Origin: Kryptolebias marmoratus
Lineage: Eukaryota; Chordata; Actinopteri; Cyprinodontiformes; Rivulidae
Reading direction: 5' to 3'
Assembly (NCBI RefSeq): GCF_001649575.2
Contig: NC_051443.1
Span: 21,444,709 to 21,508,708, forward strand
Length of the DNA stretch: 64,000 nucleotides
In this document: piece after piece, positions 36,931-48,557 of the stretch
Layout: every line of letters starts with the position of its first letter
Position numbering within the stretch: position 1 is the first letter of the stretch
Position numbers and translations under genes: made by a program
Notes under the pieces: model-generated
The model's input: only the letters and a program-made list of their open reading frames with translations
Told to the model about the DNA's origin: nothing
Databases searched by the model: none

Positions 36931-37375
36931 AAGTTATTTATCTTGGGAAAACAGGGCCTGTTTTCTTGAGATAACAGATTAATTTAATAATTTATTATGA
37001 CTTAGAAAAGCTAATTTTTCTCTAAAAACTAGCAATTATAAAGAAAAAGTGGTACGTCATTAGAAGCCAGGATCGTCACAACTGATTGAAAAAGGAATAT
37101 TTGTCACTGATCAACCCATTATTGTTATAAATCAGCTCAAAGCGTCACAATAGTGATAGTAAATGATGAAACTGGATGTAACATAAGAGGAACTAATTTT
37201 TGCACCAATAATCTCATTATTTAAAAAAAACAAAACTAGTTTTCTTAAGATACTATCTCATTATCTTATAAAATCAAGCTTTGTTTTCTTGAGATAAAAC
37301 TAGCTTGGTTATCTTGTGATAGTGGGATAGTTAACTTATTATCTTGAGAAAAAACGCAAATTTGTTCTAATCAAA
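36925..37375. repeat. Hairpin-rich repeat with TTATCTTGAGA words (MITE-like)
   Basis: A near-perfect palindrome occupies 36938-36974: left arm TTATCTTGGGAAAACAGG, one central base, right arm CCTGTTTTCTTGAGATAA. The words ttttcttgagata and ttatcttgaga recur near 37281 and 37340, and tttcttaagata near 37240. CpG-decayed versions of an atctcgaga-rich fish repeat would look like this. Confidence 0.55.
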
Positions 37376-38017
37376 ATTAATAATAGCAGCCAGTATCGAC
37401 TTCTGCACAATGGGTTTATTGAATCTAATGCTTTTGGCTCTTTTTCAGACTAAAATATGTAAAATACTTGTTTGCATTTTAATAGGCTGTGAAATACATA
37501 AACTGTGCATCATTAATTAGTTTGAGTAAAAGATTTTACAAGTTTTATAAAGGTTTTTACAAATCTAATTAGAGCATCTATTTAAAAAGAAAATGATGTT
37601 CTCTGAAGATGCCAAATGAAAGAGGTCACTGATGTTTTCAGAAAAGGACAAGAAAAGGGAGAGAGCACAGACTGTACCAAAAACAAATAGGAATAAAAAA
37701 ACAATTTTTGTCTGACATGTGAAAGTGAAAAAAAAAAGTTAAGTTAAAAAGACAAACGCTAAACTGTTAAAAACATATAGTAGTAACAACAAAAAAATTA
37801 CAGCAGAGAAACAAAGACTTGACATGTTTGACTGACTGGTAGTTATTAGTGTTCTTCTGTGTACTGAACAAGTACTGTATTCTAACTGGCACTAATGAAA
37901 ACTGCATGACTACAATAAAAAACACCTTGTTCAAATGGTGCGCTATACTATATCCCTTTAACTGTAGGAACTGTGTGATCATATTTAAGAAAAAATAAAA
38001 ATAATATTGGAAATCAC

Positions 38018-38022
<5 letters not shown>

Positions 38023-38074
<52 letters not shown>
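38023..38074 (+). repeat. (AT)n microsatellite
   Basis: An uninterrupted run of about 26 AT units, 52 bp, one of the longest perfect simple repeats in the window. Confidence 0.97.
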
Positions 38075-38076
<2 letters not shown>

Positions 38077-38583
38077 TTTTAAATAGTTTTTACCTAAACC
38101 TCTTTATATGCAGAGACATGTTTGCTCTTCTTTATAAGGGCACATTTAATGCTTTGTCAGTTGCTTGATTAATAAAGCCAAACCAATATAAGTTGAATCA
38201 ATTGTTTTCTTTTCCGAGTGAAAGCAGCCCGACGCAGATATATTGACAAAGAAAGACAAAGAGTAATTGGTTCTTAAAAAACAGAAATTGAGCCAGAGGT
38301 TTTGGCAACATCTGTGATAGATGGTGATTAATGAAAAAGGTTCTAGAAATCTGTTAAACATGACAAATACGTATTGGTCACCTGAGGCAGCATCATGGGG
38401 ACCATACAAAAAACCCATTGTTGTGTTTTATGTTATGGTCTCCGACTCATTTTTCTTGTTTTAGACAATATTCTTTAAAAAAATAAATCTAAGATGACCT
38501 GTGTTGAACAGTATTTTAAAGATGTGTTTAGTTTGTTTTCTCCTCTTTTCTCATTTCTTATAAGCTTTGTTTTTCACAAAATG

Positions 38584-38779
38584 CTAAATTGTCACTATGT
38601 GTGAGCATGTGTGTGAATTGTCTGTCTGGTTCATTCCTTTGTGATGCTGTGATGGAATGGCAACTTGGCCAGGGTGCAACTTGCCTTTTGTCTAATGTCC
38701 ACTGGAGAAAGCCACCAGCTTTGTGCGACCCTGAACAGGAACAAGTGGGTAAAGAGAATGAATGGATGGATGGATGGAC
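38584..38779 (+). repeat. Dispersed repeat, family A, tail half with ATGG tail
   Basis: Contains aaattgtcactatgtgtgagc, tgtgatggaatggcaacttg, gccagggtgcaacttgcc, gcgaccctgaacagg and a terminal (ATGG)n at about 38759-38779. This complements the head half at 33112-33300. A simple-repeat tail points to non-LTR-style insertion. Confidence 0.65.
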
Positions 38780-39057
38780 ATTTAAAGCAATATAAGGGAG
38801 CATTATTTATTTATAAAATTACATAAATTAAAAAAAAGGTCTTGGCTGACGTAGAGTGGCTTTCAAACATTTTTATTTAGAAAAGTATACTATATGTTTT
38901 ATGTTTTGCAACTTGGATCTAATACACCTGCAGAAAACAGTCTAAATTAGTGAAGTAAAATCAAATTAAAAACTTTGAATATTAGCTGTGGATTCTTTTG
39001 TGGAGTTTGTGTTTTCATTTCATGCATATGTGAGGATAATTGCAGTAAATGAGTGAG

Positions 39058-39170
39058 AGGTGCCCTGGAGAGATCACCAGTCCCTCACAGAGCAAACACA
39101 AAGATATGTGACTCAAGCAGAATCACACACACACTCCCTCCTAAGCTAACATCACCATTTAATCTAAAAC
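39058..39170 (-). repeat. Dispersed repeat, family A, middle part, inverted
   Basis: The words gaggtgccctggagagatc, accagtccctcacagagc and cacacacactccctcctaag are the reverse complement of the middle of the family A element (the tgtgatgg, ccagggtg and ctaggtgtg region). Confidence 0.5.
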
Positions 39171-39174
39171 AATT

Positions 39175-39510
39175 GCCACCAGTTTTAAAACATATGAATG
39201 ATTTAAGGAAAACCATTTAAATGTTGTGGGATAGCCAAAGCTCAGATCCTAATCTGACTGAGAATTTGTGGCATGTAATAAAGGTTGCTTCATGACTGCA
39301 GAACACATTTGTCTTAAAGATGCTGGAGCACTTCTGTCTGAAAAACAAACACACAAACAAAAAAAAACAAACACCAAAGATCTAAATATGCCAAAGTTTA
39401 ACATGCAATCCCTAAAGAGACTTGCAGCTGACCTAACAGGGGTTGTGTTATTAAAATACTTTTCTACAGACATTGTCAATAATCAAAATACACAAAGGGT
39501 TGCATAAATC
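39175..39510 (+). mobile_element. Tc1-like transposase remnant
   Basis: At 39227-39283 the frame reads WDSQSSDPNLTENLWHVIK, clearly the third catalytic region of Tc1 transposases (family W-SQSPDLNPIENLW), with the catalytic Glu retained as TENLW. Downstream, 39380-39440 still resembles the C-terminal coding part. Terminal inverted repeats were not located. The fragment lies just after a family A piece and just before a LINE fragment, in a repeat cluster. Confidence 0.7.
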
Positions 39511-39692
39511 TCCTGCCCATTTGGGGTATCTTTTATTAATTTGTTCTTGTTTGAGGTCCTCATTTATTGCATATAAATTAAATAGTTTGTTCAGCAGGCT
39601 TCTGCATTGCATTATTAAGCTATAGCATATCACACCATGTCACAGGAGTTAAGTGGACACACTTAGTCAATAAAATGTGGCTTGCATTGACT

Positions 39693-39965
39693 AAAGTTTA
39701 AGTATTTAAGGGTGAGATACTCGGAGGGCTCACGAGTGAGGGAAGAATGGAGCATGAGATTGACAGACAAATCGGTGCAGCTTCCACAGTACTACCTGGG
39801 AAGACCCAGGACCATGTCTCTCAGCTGCATTGGAAACAGCTTGGAATCCTCTCGAAAGAGCTGGAAGAGGTGGCTGTAGAAAGCGATGTCTGGGCCTCCC
39901 TGCTCAAGCTGCTGCCCCCTGGACCTGACTCTAGAATAAATGGCAGCTAATGGATGGATGGATGA
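39693..39965 (+). mobile_element. RTE-clade (Rex3-like) LINE 3' fragment with internal deletion and GATG tail
   Basis: The + strand frame starting near 39740 reads SEGRMEHEIDRQIGAAST, a well-known stretch of a fish reverse-transcriptase ORF, and jumps directly to the ORF's C-terminal end, LHWKQLGILSKELEEVAVE then SDVWASLLKLLPPGPD. Roughly 150 codons between these blocks are missing, yet the frame stays open to a TAA. The 3' end is a (GATG)n tail at about 39949-39963, as described for Rex3. The element is 5'-truncated and inactive. Confidence 0.8.
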
Positions 39966-40656
39966 CTAAAAATATAAAAAAAGAGATGATGTGGAAGATG
40001 AAGAGTAAGCAAGTACTGTTAATGTTTATTAGCTGCATGATTTCATACTGTAGGGTAGGGAAGTTGAAGCAAAAGAGGACCTAGTTTCAGCAGGAGCAAG
40101 AGTTCTCATAACTAAATGAAGGACATTGGTAATAAAACAGGAAAAAAGTAATAAAACAAGAAGTAAAAATATAGATGAAAAAAAAAAAACCTTTCCTTTA
40201 TGAATGACAGAAAGTTTTGTACAGCCTCTGCATTTACACCAAAGTGCAGCAACAGCATTAGAGGATGATTTACTCACTTGTTCATTAACTTCCTGTTTAT
40301 AGTAGACAATATCAGCACAGTGACATTTACGTGGGTGTTATTTAGAGGACAATTTAGTTGGGAGTGCCAACAATGATCTTGTGTCTGAATCATTCCCTCT
40401 GAAGATAACATGAAAGAAACATGACTAACAGAAGGCTACATTACATTTACCACTACCAGATTAATGTGCCTCCATCTAAATGTTGGGGATCTGCTAATGT
40501 GTTTGCTGTCTCTACAGGTCGTCACTGAATGATTTTACTTTACCAAAAAAAAAAAACAGAAAAAAAAACCCTAAATAAATAAACATGGCACTAAAGCCTC
40601 ACAGTGTCAGCTATGAAAATTTTGACATGTTTTTCAGGGTCACACACTGATTTAAT
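39966..40656. other. Intergenic, nothing distinctive
   Basis: AT-rich with A-runs near 40175 and 40545. No gene seen. Confidence 0.6.
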
Positions 40657-40855
40657 ATCAGCCAGCCAAGAAGTAGCCTGCAGTGTACCAGCAGTCAGCT
40701 TCCAGCCCACCACAGTCTGGCAGCAGGAAGTAGAAGTCATTGCTAGTCAGACAAACAGCTATCAGCCAGTTAGCAGCCATCTGGTCAGCCAGCAGCCAGT
40801 GACCAGTCAGTGAACCAGCCAGACACTGTCAGGCAGTTCCCAATCTGTCAGCCAG
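40657..40855 (+). repeat. Degenerate CAGCCAGT-type tandem sequence
   Basis: Dense, imperfect repetition of cagccag, cagtcag and agcagccagt over about 200 bp, giving a Ser/Gln-rich chance frame. No clean period, so this is an old or irregular minisatellite. Confidence 0.55.
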
Positions 40856-41177
40856 GAGGCGGACAGGAAATGATCCTGTCATAAGCTTCACAAGGATGAC
40901 CTCGCTGTGTCTGAGGTGAGGGAAGCTGGGGGATGATGGCTTCTATGGACATTCTTTCATGGTATGTTGTTTATGACAGAATAACATTTTCATTATCAGC
41001 ATCTGTATTCTGTTTTATGTACATATTTTTAGTCCCATGTTCCCGTTGTGCAGAACAATCTTCTCTAAAGAAGCTCCACTGAAACTTTCTTCTTGTGAGA
41101 CAAATGTACTAACAACCACACTCATTTGTACATAGTTTGGTATCAACTAGAAAGATGAAATAATTTTTACTTATCAG

Positions 41178-41610
41178 TTTGACCCAGCATACTGGGTTAG
41201 ATCTTTGACCCAAAAATGGCTAAAAATTACTAATTCGTTCAGTTAGTGGTATTGCAAAATTTACGACAACCCAAAATCTGTCTTATAATATTCTTACAAC
41301 TTGGGTTAATGCTAGCTGCTTTTAGTGTCAGCTAGCTAGCATAAACCCAAACTAACCATCTAGTGCAAACTAAATTTATCAACAAAGCCATGAACATTTT
41401 CTTAGAGATTGTTTTTACCATTTTACCTTTATTACATCCTAAAGCAGAGGTCTGGTTGGGTCTAATTTGGTCAACTTCTGTCTTAAAATTGATGGACTGT
41501 GAAGAATTGCATGGCTTAGCTCCGACTCAATCACTGGGTCAAAACTTTTGGCCCAATTTTTGGTCAAACCAACACAACCTGTGACCCAACAGCTTTAACC
41601 CAACAGTCAA
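41178..41610. mobile_element. MITE-like element with GGGTCA/TGACCC words and central hairpin
   Basis: Words gaccca, tgggtc, tgggtta and taaccca occur repeatedly in both orientations at both ends (41181-41212 and 41535-41606). The centre holds a hairpin: TTGGGTTAATGCTAGCTG at 41301-41318 and, ten bases later at 41329-41350, the reverse complement of the same sequence with a four-base duplication of CTAG. This is typical of a fish MITE family rich in TGGGT palindromes. No coding capacity. Confidence 0.55.
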
Positions 41611-42379
41611 GTTATCAAAAGTAATCCTAGCTGTTTTTTGTGTGTATTTTCAAATTAAGATATGTGCTGATACAAAAGAATAAACAATTTTCCAGTCAAA
41701 TTTATTGGGCTGTTGTGAATTGTATAAAATACAGCAAGAAAGGATTTTATGATTGCCTCAGGCAGCTGAACAGCAATGTTGGCAACCTGTCTTTTTTTCA
41801 TGTTTTCACATAGAGGATGAACCCTTAGTTCCCACGTGTTTACATTTTATTGGGGATTTATAACAAGACAGGTCCACTGGAAGATGTCCACAGATCACAG
41901 ACACGCTCCAGTCTTATTTGTAATACTGACAGAGAGCAGGGTAAGATTGTCCAAGTAATACTGCCTGTCAAAGTCCACAAGCACTCAAAATCCTCCTTGA
42001 TGTCTGCATCCAAGAGTCTATTTTCTATCAGACAAAATACTATTGTAAATCAAGCATATCCTCACATCTCTGATAAAGTGTGAACATTAAACTAAGGTTT
42101 TGGCTCACTTCTGTAGTTATACTTAATGCTTTAGTTGTAATAAGATGAGGAGTTTTCCTCAGTAGATGTATCTAAAGCTATTAGGTACAACGGCTTTTGA
42201 TACAAAACATTTAAACAGACCTCTATAAAGTCTTTGTTTCTATGATTTTTAGGTTGTGGACATGGTTTTTATTTTGAAACATTTTTGATTTAGTAAGAGG
42301 AATTGTTAAACAATGCAAAAGACAAAATAAATTAAGATATAGATAAAAGATTGAAAAAAAAGGATGTTGGCTACCACCA
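41611..42379. other. Intergenic, nothing distinctive
   Basis: AT-rich sequence. The 77-codon frame at 41850-42083 has no recognised content. Confidence 0.6.
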
Positions 42380-42695
42380 TGTATGGCAAAGTTTTAAACA
42401 AAAGTGTTGCTCAATCTGTGAGCTCTTAGAGCTTGTGTTGGGGATGACTCTCAGCTACACCACACCAAAAGCTTAGCTCATTGTTTTTTATAAGTTACCA
42501 TGTTATAGCCATTTTTGGTTCGCTAAAGTTGATTAGCTGTGGTTAACATCTTGAAAAGGAGTGACTTCAAGTTATTCAGTTGTAGATGCACATCCAATGA
42601 TGACTTTGAGAGTTTTGTTAAAATTGTCCAATCGTTCATAATATATTTTATTGACAGATAGACAAACACACAGACATGCACAATTACACGATCAC
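42380..42695 (+). repeat. Dispersed repeat, family B (best-preserved copy)
   Basis: Contains gttggggatgactctcagct, caccacaccaaaagcttagct, gctgtggttaacatcttgaaa, gagtgacttcaag, cagttgtagatgcacatccaa, gactttgagagttttgttaa and attttattgacagatagacaa, ending in a CACA-rich stretch. This copy serves as the reference for the family in this window. Confidence 0.65.
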
Positions 42696-44039
42696 CCGCC
42701 TTTTAGCGCGGCTAACAATAGGAAAACAAAATAATTAAATAACTAGGACATATTATTAAAACGTAACAATAAAAATAAACACAAAATAACATAAATACAT
42801 GAAATAGGTTTCAGTCTTTGCAGTGAACAGTTTTTTTTTCTGCTTTAATTACACCTCACATATTCTGTAGTTCAGCACTTTCCTCCTCTTAGTGTGCATT
42901 TACTAATTTGCAACATGTATTAGCAACATTTCACCAAATAGACAAAGCTCCAAGTTGGCAGCATCACAGTGCACACCTGCATGTATTTATTGACCAAGTC
43001 TGTTAGCAGCTAGACTGAATTCTTCATTCACTGACTGACTCACTGAAGGGAACTGACATTCCACAAAAAAGTTTTAGTAAGCAAGGTGGTGGCAGTTTAG
43101 TTAGATAACTAGCTGAGCTATTAAACACATCCTTTAAGTGCATCAAATAAAAGGAATCAGTTCTAACAAAAATGATGACGACAGAGGACAAGATACTGTC
43201 CAAATCTAGGATAATCTACCAGTTAAGGATACAGTTCCAGATTAACTAAATAAAGAGTAGAAGTTATACATTCTCAGGTGATATCACTAACAGATGGAAG
43301 CTGGTCTGTATACTACCAGCATTACTCTGATGTATTTCTGGAGCACAGACTCAACCTTGTCTGTTATCCAAATGAGCAAGGTTTCTTTTATTTATACAAC
43401 AGATGTTACATGATCATGCTCTATCGATTCACCGCCCCATAGTGGATCAAAACATCTAGAGACACTAGTGTTTGGTAAATTACCAAATTATGCAAACATT
43501 TATTTTACACTGTATGCTGGTCATAAAACAACTCAACCTAGCTGTGCATTTTTTTTACTGCATTGTATCTTGGCTGGATCAGCTACATAAAAATATGGCT
43601 TATGAGTTCATAATAAGCAGTGGAAAGCCCCCCAAAATACAAAGTTATTGTATTGTGCTAGCAAATACTTTTGGAATAACTCTTCAGTAAAATACTACTA
43701 CAACTACTTGCATGTCTCAGATTTTGTCCAAAAACATGCCACATAAGTAGATGATAAGGCTTTTTTCAAATGAAAGTTTTTTAAAATTATTTTTTAATGT
43801 AGTTACCTGAAGTGTAGTGCAGCAAAAACAATGGTCAACAAAAACACTAAAATCAAACTCAAAGCACACAAAAAAGATGCAGTTAAAACCTCTTTCTAAA
43901 TCATTACTTAAAACTGCTAAAAATACTAATTCTGATAAATGCATTAAAAAGCAAAGAATAATTGTCTTGAGTGGCTATGCTGTTGCTATAAATCAGCAAC
44001 ATTAGATGAGTAATTAAATTACTGTTTGCACAAAGAAAG
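42696..44039. other. Intergenic, nothing distinctive
   Basis: AT-rich. Short chance frames only (longest 75 codons at 43717-43944, minus). Confidence 0.6.
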
Positions 44040-44440
44040 TGTTACTGTTTTAGTGTCTCGATTTGGTATTTTCATACTCTGTCTTGTGATTTTTGTATTC
44101 TGTTTATTTCTTCGAAACATTGATTGAATTGCTATATTCATGTTCTCCCTTGGTCTAGTATGGTTTTAGTCCTCTTGTCTTGCTAGTCTTGCCCTCAGTT
44201 TTCCCTGCACACAAGATCCTATAATGATCAGATCTGTTCTGTATGTAATTGATGACTCCTCCAGCATATATTCAGCCCGGTTTCCTTTGTTTAGTGCCAG
44301 ATAATTGTTTTTTCAACCTTTCCCCTTATCTTCCTTCTTGAGGTTTTCTTGCAGTCTTTTGCCCTTTTGATGTTTTGTGGCTTATTGAGTTAGTTTTCTT
44401 ACAAAAGTAGAGTTTTGTGTTAAGTAAAATTAAACTTAGA
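44040..44440 (+). repeat. Probable dispersed repeat, family I
   Basis: T-rich sequence with recurring words such as gtctcgatttggt, tcttgtcttgctagtcttg and ccctcagttttccctg. It resembles the right edge of the window (63780-64000) and the reverse complement of 60190-60560. Assignment is by overall style and a few shared words, so it is tentative. Confidence 0.35.
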
Positions 44441-44677
44441 GCTGTTCTTTCACCATAGCATTGTGACAGTGAGAAGGCAGATGATTAAATTAAAACTGAA
44501 ATAACCATTATCTAAACCATATCTTTAAACAACAGCTACCACACAAACACGTCTTTGGCATGTTGTATTTACTACTTAAAAGAATAGTAATTACAAATTT
44601 ATGCTGTCTAAGGTAAATTGCTGTCTGATAACACAAAAAGAAACGACCAGACTGTCCACTGCCAGCAAAACAAAATT

Positions 44678-44680
<3 letters not shown>

Positions 44681-44756
<76 letters not shown>
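44681..44756 (+). repeat. (AAAG)n microsatellite
   Basis: Nineteen uninterrupted AAAG units (76 bp). It produces the artefactual KKER and FFLS open frames on the two strands. Confidence 0.98.
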
Positions 44757-44757
<1 letters not shown>

Positions 44758-47377
44758 CCAAGCCATGGAGTTTGTATGACATTTATTTTTGGCAGTATAC
44801 AGGCCACAGAGCAGCTTGGCACATAGACCCCCAAGAAAGCCAGCTCCTCAAAAATGCAGTCATCGATCAGAAGCCGCGTGGAAAACAAGCCCATAGTTGC
44901 TTATAATAAGCAGACATGGGAAATTTAGGGGCTGGAGCCAAACAAAATAAGTCAAAGGGGGTGGCAATGTCTGGGAAAAATGTGATGGAGAGGAGAAGAG
45001 AGAAACAGCGAAAGTAAAGGCAAACATAGAAAGCAGCAAAGTGAGACTTATAACTACTGTATGTAATCGCTTCAACAACAAGCTGTTTACCCTGTGTGAC
45101 CAATTGCTGTTGGTCTATATGACAACAGGGATACAGTTTCTAACTTACAACAGGGCGGATTAAAAAATGATGAGCCCATTCACTTATATGACTGCAAAAG
45201 TTTCCGTGTATTAATTGGATAAGGCTATGTATATAAGCAGAAAATGTGTGAACATTTGTGTGTTTTTTAGATAAGAGTAAATGGCATTTGGTGACTGTTA
45301 CAAATGTTTTTATATTACAGTTATTTTATGGATTTTTTTAAAGTACTGTTATGACATCATGACTGATGATAACAAGTGTTTTATAATATTTTTTGTTGTC
45401 AAAAGTAAGAGCCTTTGTCATGGAATATAAGATCTGATGACGTGTCTCCAATATAAACTAAGCCCAGGTCATACTGAGCCCTCACTCATCGCCGTCTGCC
45501 TGTTTTCTGGCTTGAATTGATCTTTTGACCACAGGTGACACTGTTGTTTTGACAGTTCATAAACATTGTGACTATTTTCTCAAAATGAATAAATAAATAT
45601 TACTCTATGCTTTCCTTTTTCTTTAGGCCTTACCACAGTCAAACACTGGTGGTGAGAATGTCTCACCTCGTAAGGTTTGCTCAATAATAATACATTCACC
45701 AAATGTGCAAGGTGTTTTTTTTTTTTGTTGCTTCTTTTGCTTTACCCTGATGAGTGTAGGAATGGATGTTTGTAGAGATGACTGCTATTTCTCCCAGTAC
45801 ACATTCATTTGTATGCGGAAAATGTGTTGTGGTCAAACATTTATGCTGTCAGCTAATACATGCTTTTTTTTTTTTTTTTGGCCAGGGGGGTCTAATAAAA
45901 GTGACCAAATAGCTCATGTTGCAGGTTTTGTCATATTTAAAAGGTATCATGTTGAACATATCAAAGCATTACCCATTTGTCTATGTTTCTGGTCTGTTCT
46001 ATGCTTGTCTATCCATATTACTTTAGAAATAATTTATCTGAACTTTCACAGATCCATTGCTGGTCCCTTGATAATGTGGGCAATAGAATACAAGCTTTCC
46101 CAGATTTTGCTTTCAGTTACACATAAATGATTTTGTGGTTTTGACTTGGAATAAAATTTGGTTTACATATTCATGTCTGTCTCAAAGTGATGTGAAGTGA
46201 TTTTGGTAATTTAATGTCTTTTCATCCATCAGGTAGTCAATATTTTCAATTGTCCAGGACTTTGATTTGGCTTGCTCATGGCAAGCGAATCAGCCTCAGA
46301 TGGTCTTTCACTTGTGCACTGATTGCCAAACAGGAACATACTAAACTGAAATGGCACATACAGTAAACATTGTACATGCTAAATATAAGCATTTTAGCAT
46401 TTCCCCTGGGATTGAGTTGACATGCTGTCATCAACTTATCACATCACTGTACAAACTCAAAGTTGTGAATAATTACAGACTCTGACTCTTGAGCATGTAA
46501 AGTCAGCAATGTTTTATTAGAATAACTGAAAATATCTCTACACTCAGTCTGGCTCAGCTGTTTGGTGTGACTGAATTTGAAGCATTTGATTTGAGGTGTT
46601 TGAAATATGAGTGAGTGTATAAATTTCTGTAACTTCTAATTTGTGAATCATGCTTTTCACACTGCAGAATGATGTTATCTTCATGCATGCATCTTTATAA
46701 GCACAGTCTTTATTTTTTTCCTCCATTGGCTTATTTGTTTACTGATGATTTCTTCACACATGAATGCTCCAGACCTGCTAACTTGCCAAAACATATGCTA
46801 CTTACTCACACATGCTGATTTTCAGGTAATCAGCTGAATTCAATTAGCATTGTCAGCTCCTAGTAATCTTACACATTTCTATGTTCTTATTTTTAATTTG
46901 GTGTCATGAATGTATTTCTGATAAAAGTAACATGTCTAAATTGACATTAAAATGATTAAAAGAAAAATGAGCTATATTTTTATTACTTTGTTTAATAGCT
47001 ATTGTGTAAACTATGGTTCTCCAAATGGCAGACCATGGTTCAGATCTGGAGCCAATAGAAAGTCGTATCTGAACCCAGATTGGTAGTTAAATTTCAGCTT
47101 TTTTTTCTTTTGTCATTCACTGCTGTCATGCAGCATTCTTATTTGTTGTTGTTGTTTTGTTTTGTTTTTGCCAGTCATAGAACATCCATCCACAACAAAC
47201 CATGTCTTTACTTTTCCTTTTTTCAGCTGCCAGTTCCTTGTCTTTCTTGGCAGTTGGTTTCTTTGATATCTGGGACTGTCCAGCGGTTATTCTCTGTCAG
47301 CAAAAGTGGGCGCTAAAGTTTTGCATTTCTGAAGATAAAAGGAGAATTTGCTTATTTTATTATTCCAAACTGAAAAA
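44757..47377. other. Intergenic, no gene seen
   Basis: Mixed AT-rich sequence with T-runs near 45716 and 45865. The 141-codon frame at 45705-46130 starts in a poly-T tract and crosses a second one, and its translation has no domain-like features. Confidence 0.6.
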
Positions 47378-47420
47378 CCACCACCACCAACAGCAGCAAC
47401 AACAACAACAACAACAAAAC
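47378..47420 (+). repeat. (CAN)n mixed CCA/CAG/CAA microsatellite
   Basis: Successive acc, cag and caa triplets over about 43 bp, giving a poly-Gln chance frame. Confidence 0.9.
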
Positions 47421-48210
47421 AATGTTACAAGAGGGGGTTCAATTTTTTTTCCTTATTTGCTTTGTGAAACTTACAGTACACCGGATAAGAAGTGAAACTT
47501 TACTGTCAACTGCAAATAGCCACAGGGAAGTTTTCCAGCAGCGGTGAGATAAAACTGTATTGCACGTCAAACCATCCAGCTCCACATTTCTGTGGCGCAA
47601 GGGTCATTCCTGGATCCATCTGCAGAAGAACTTCAAGGTGATGATCTTGCAGTTTATCTGGAGGAGGGACTTTTTTTTTTATAAATCTGTAAGGAAGTGT
47701 CTTATAGAGAGAAAAAAAATATGACATCTACTGTCAATTTTGTCACTGATATAAAAGACAGCAACTGTACGAGAGCATGTTCCCCTTTATTATATGACAT
47801 TGCTCTGTTAGTTGATTGACTACACTATGGCCTTCATTAAGCCATGCCAAGATTTTGCTTTCCATTTTTATTAATCTCTTCTACCAACTTTTCTTCTGAC
47901 TTTGCTTCTGTGCCAAAATAAATTGTGAATGCATACAAGGGTGCAACCTCAAAAAGGGATTAATAGCTCAAGATCAAAGGACATCAATAAATGACAAGTG
48001 GATATTTAATTCCATAGACCTTAAATCCAGAGGGAGTTTTGGTGGATTGCGACAGAGCAAATTTCCATAAAATATACATCAAACAAAAAAATAATTGAAG
48101 ACAGAAATCCTCCAGTTCAGATCTGATCGGAAGTCCCTGACTCTGATGTCTGTCTTGTATCATGTTTATTATCTCAGATGTGTATATGGCCACTTAGTTG
48201 TGTAGTGTGA
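47421..48210. other. Intergenic, one exon-like block of unknown meaning
   Basis: About 47480-47690 has exon-like composition. On the minus strand a frame containing MDPGMTLAPQKCGAGWFDVQ runs up to a purine/T-run boundary with tccctcctccag. I recognise no family and see no matching donor, so this is not called a gene. Confidence 0.4.
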
Positions 48211-48305
48211 ATAAATAATAATAATAAGAACCTATTATTATTATTAGTAGTAGTAGTAGTAGCATTAGTAGTAGTACCAACAGTAGTAGTAGTACTAGTA
48301 GTAAT
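48211..48305 (+). repeat. (AAT)n and (TAG)n trinucleotide repeats
   Basis: Adjacent arrays: AAT near 48211-48226, then ATT and a compound TAG array to about 48305 with interruptions. Confidence 0.9.
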
Positions 48306-48532
48306 ACATCTATTATGCATAGATTATCTGATGCTTAAAAGTTGTTTTATTTATACTTTTATTTTCTCATGAACTTGACAAATACAAACTACAACAGAAA
48401 ATGTACACCATGGTTAGAAAATATGATTGCACTTAATTTGAAAAACAATAATTAGTTATTTAATTATTAACTTATACACTCAATCATTTGTACCTATTTA
48501 TGCACTTAACTGAATGCACAATGTTAATGCAT

Positions 48533-48557
48533 ATTTTTTTTTTTTTTTTTTTTTTTA
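48533..48557 (+). repeat. Poly-T run (possible retroposed poly-A on the minus strand)
   Basis: More than 20 T bases. Immediately to the right, to about 48715, is a block of mixed composition open on both strands. A retroposed fragment with poly-A tail on the minus strand would look like this, but no source sequence is recognised. Confidence 0.4.

Noticed and set aside
44601..44906. Open frames on both strands across the AAAG array
   Set aside because: They exist only because the tetranucleotide repeat has no stop in these frames.
45705..46130. 141-codon plus-strand open frame
   Set aside because: It begins in a poly-T tract and crosses another, giving runs of Phe. No domain, splice signal or codon pattern supports it.
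47506..47727. 73-codon minus-strand frame with exon-like composition
   Set aside because: A possible acceptor is present but there is no donor, partner exon or known family. Kept only as a remark in the interval description.
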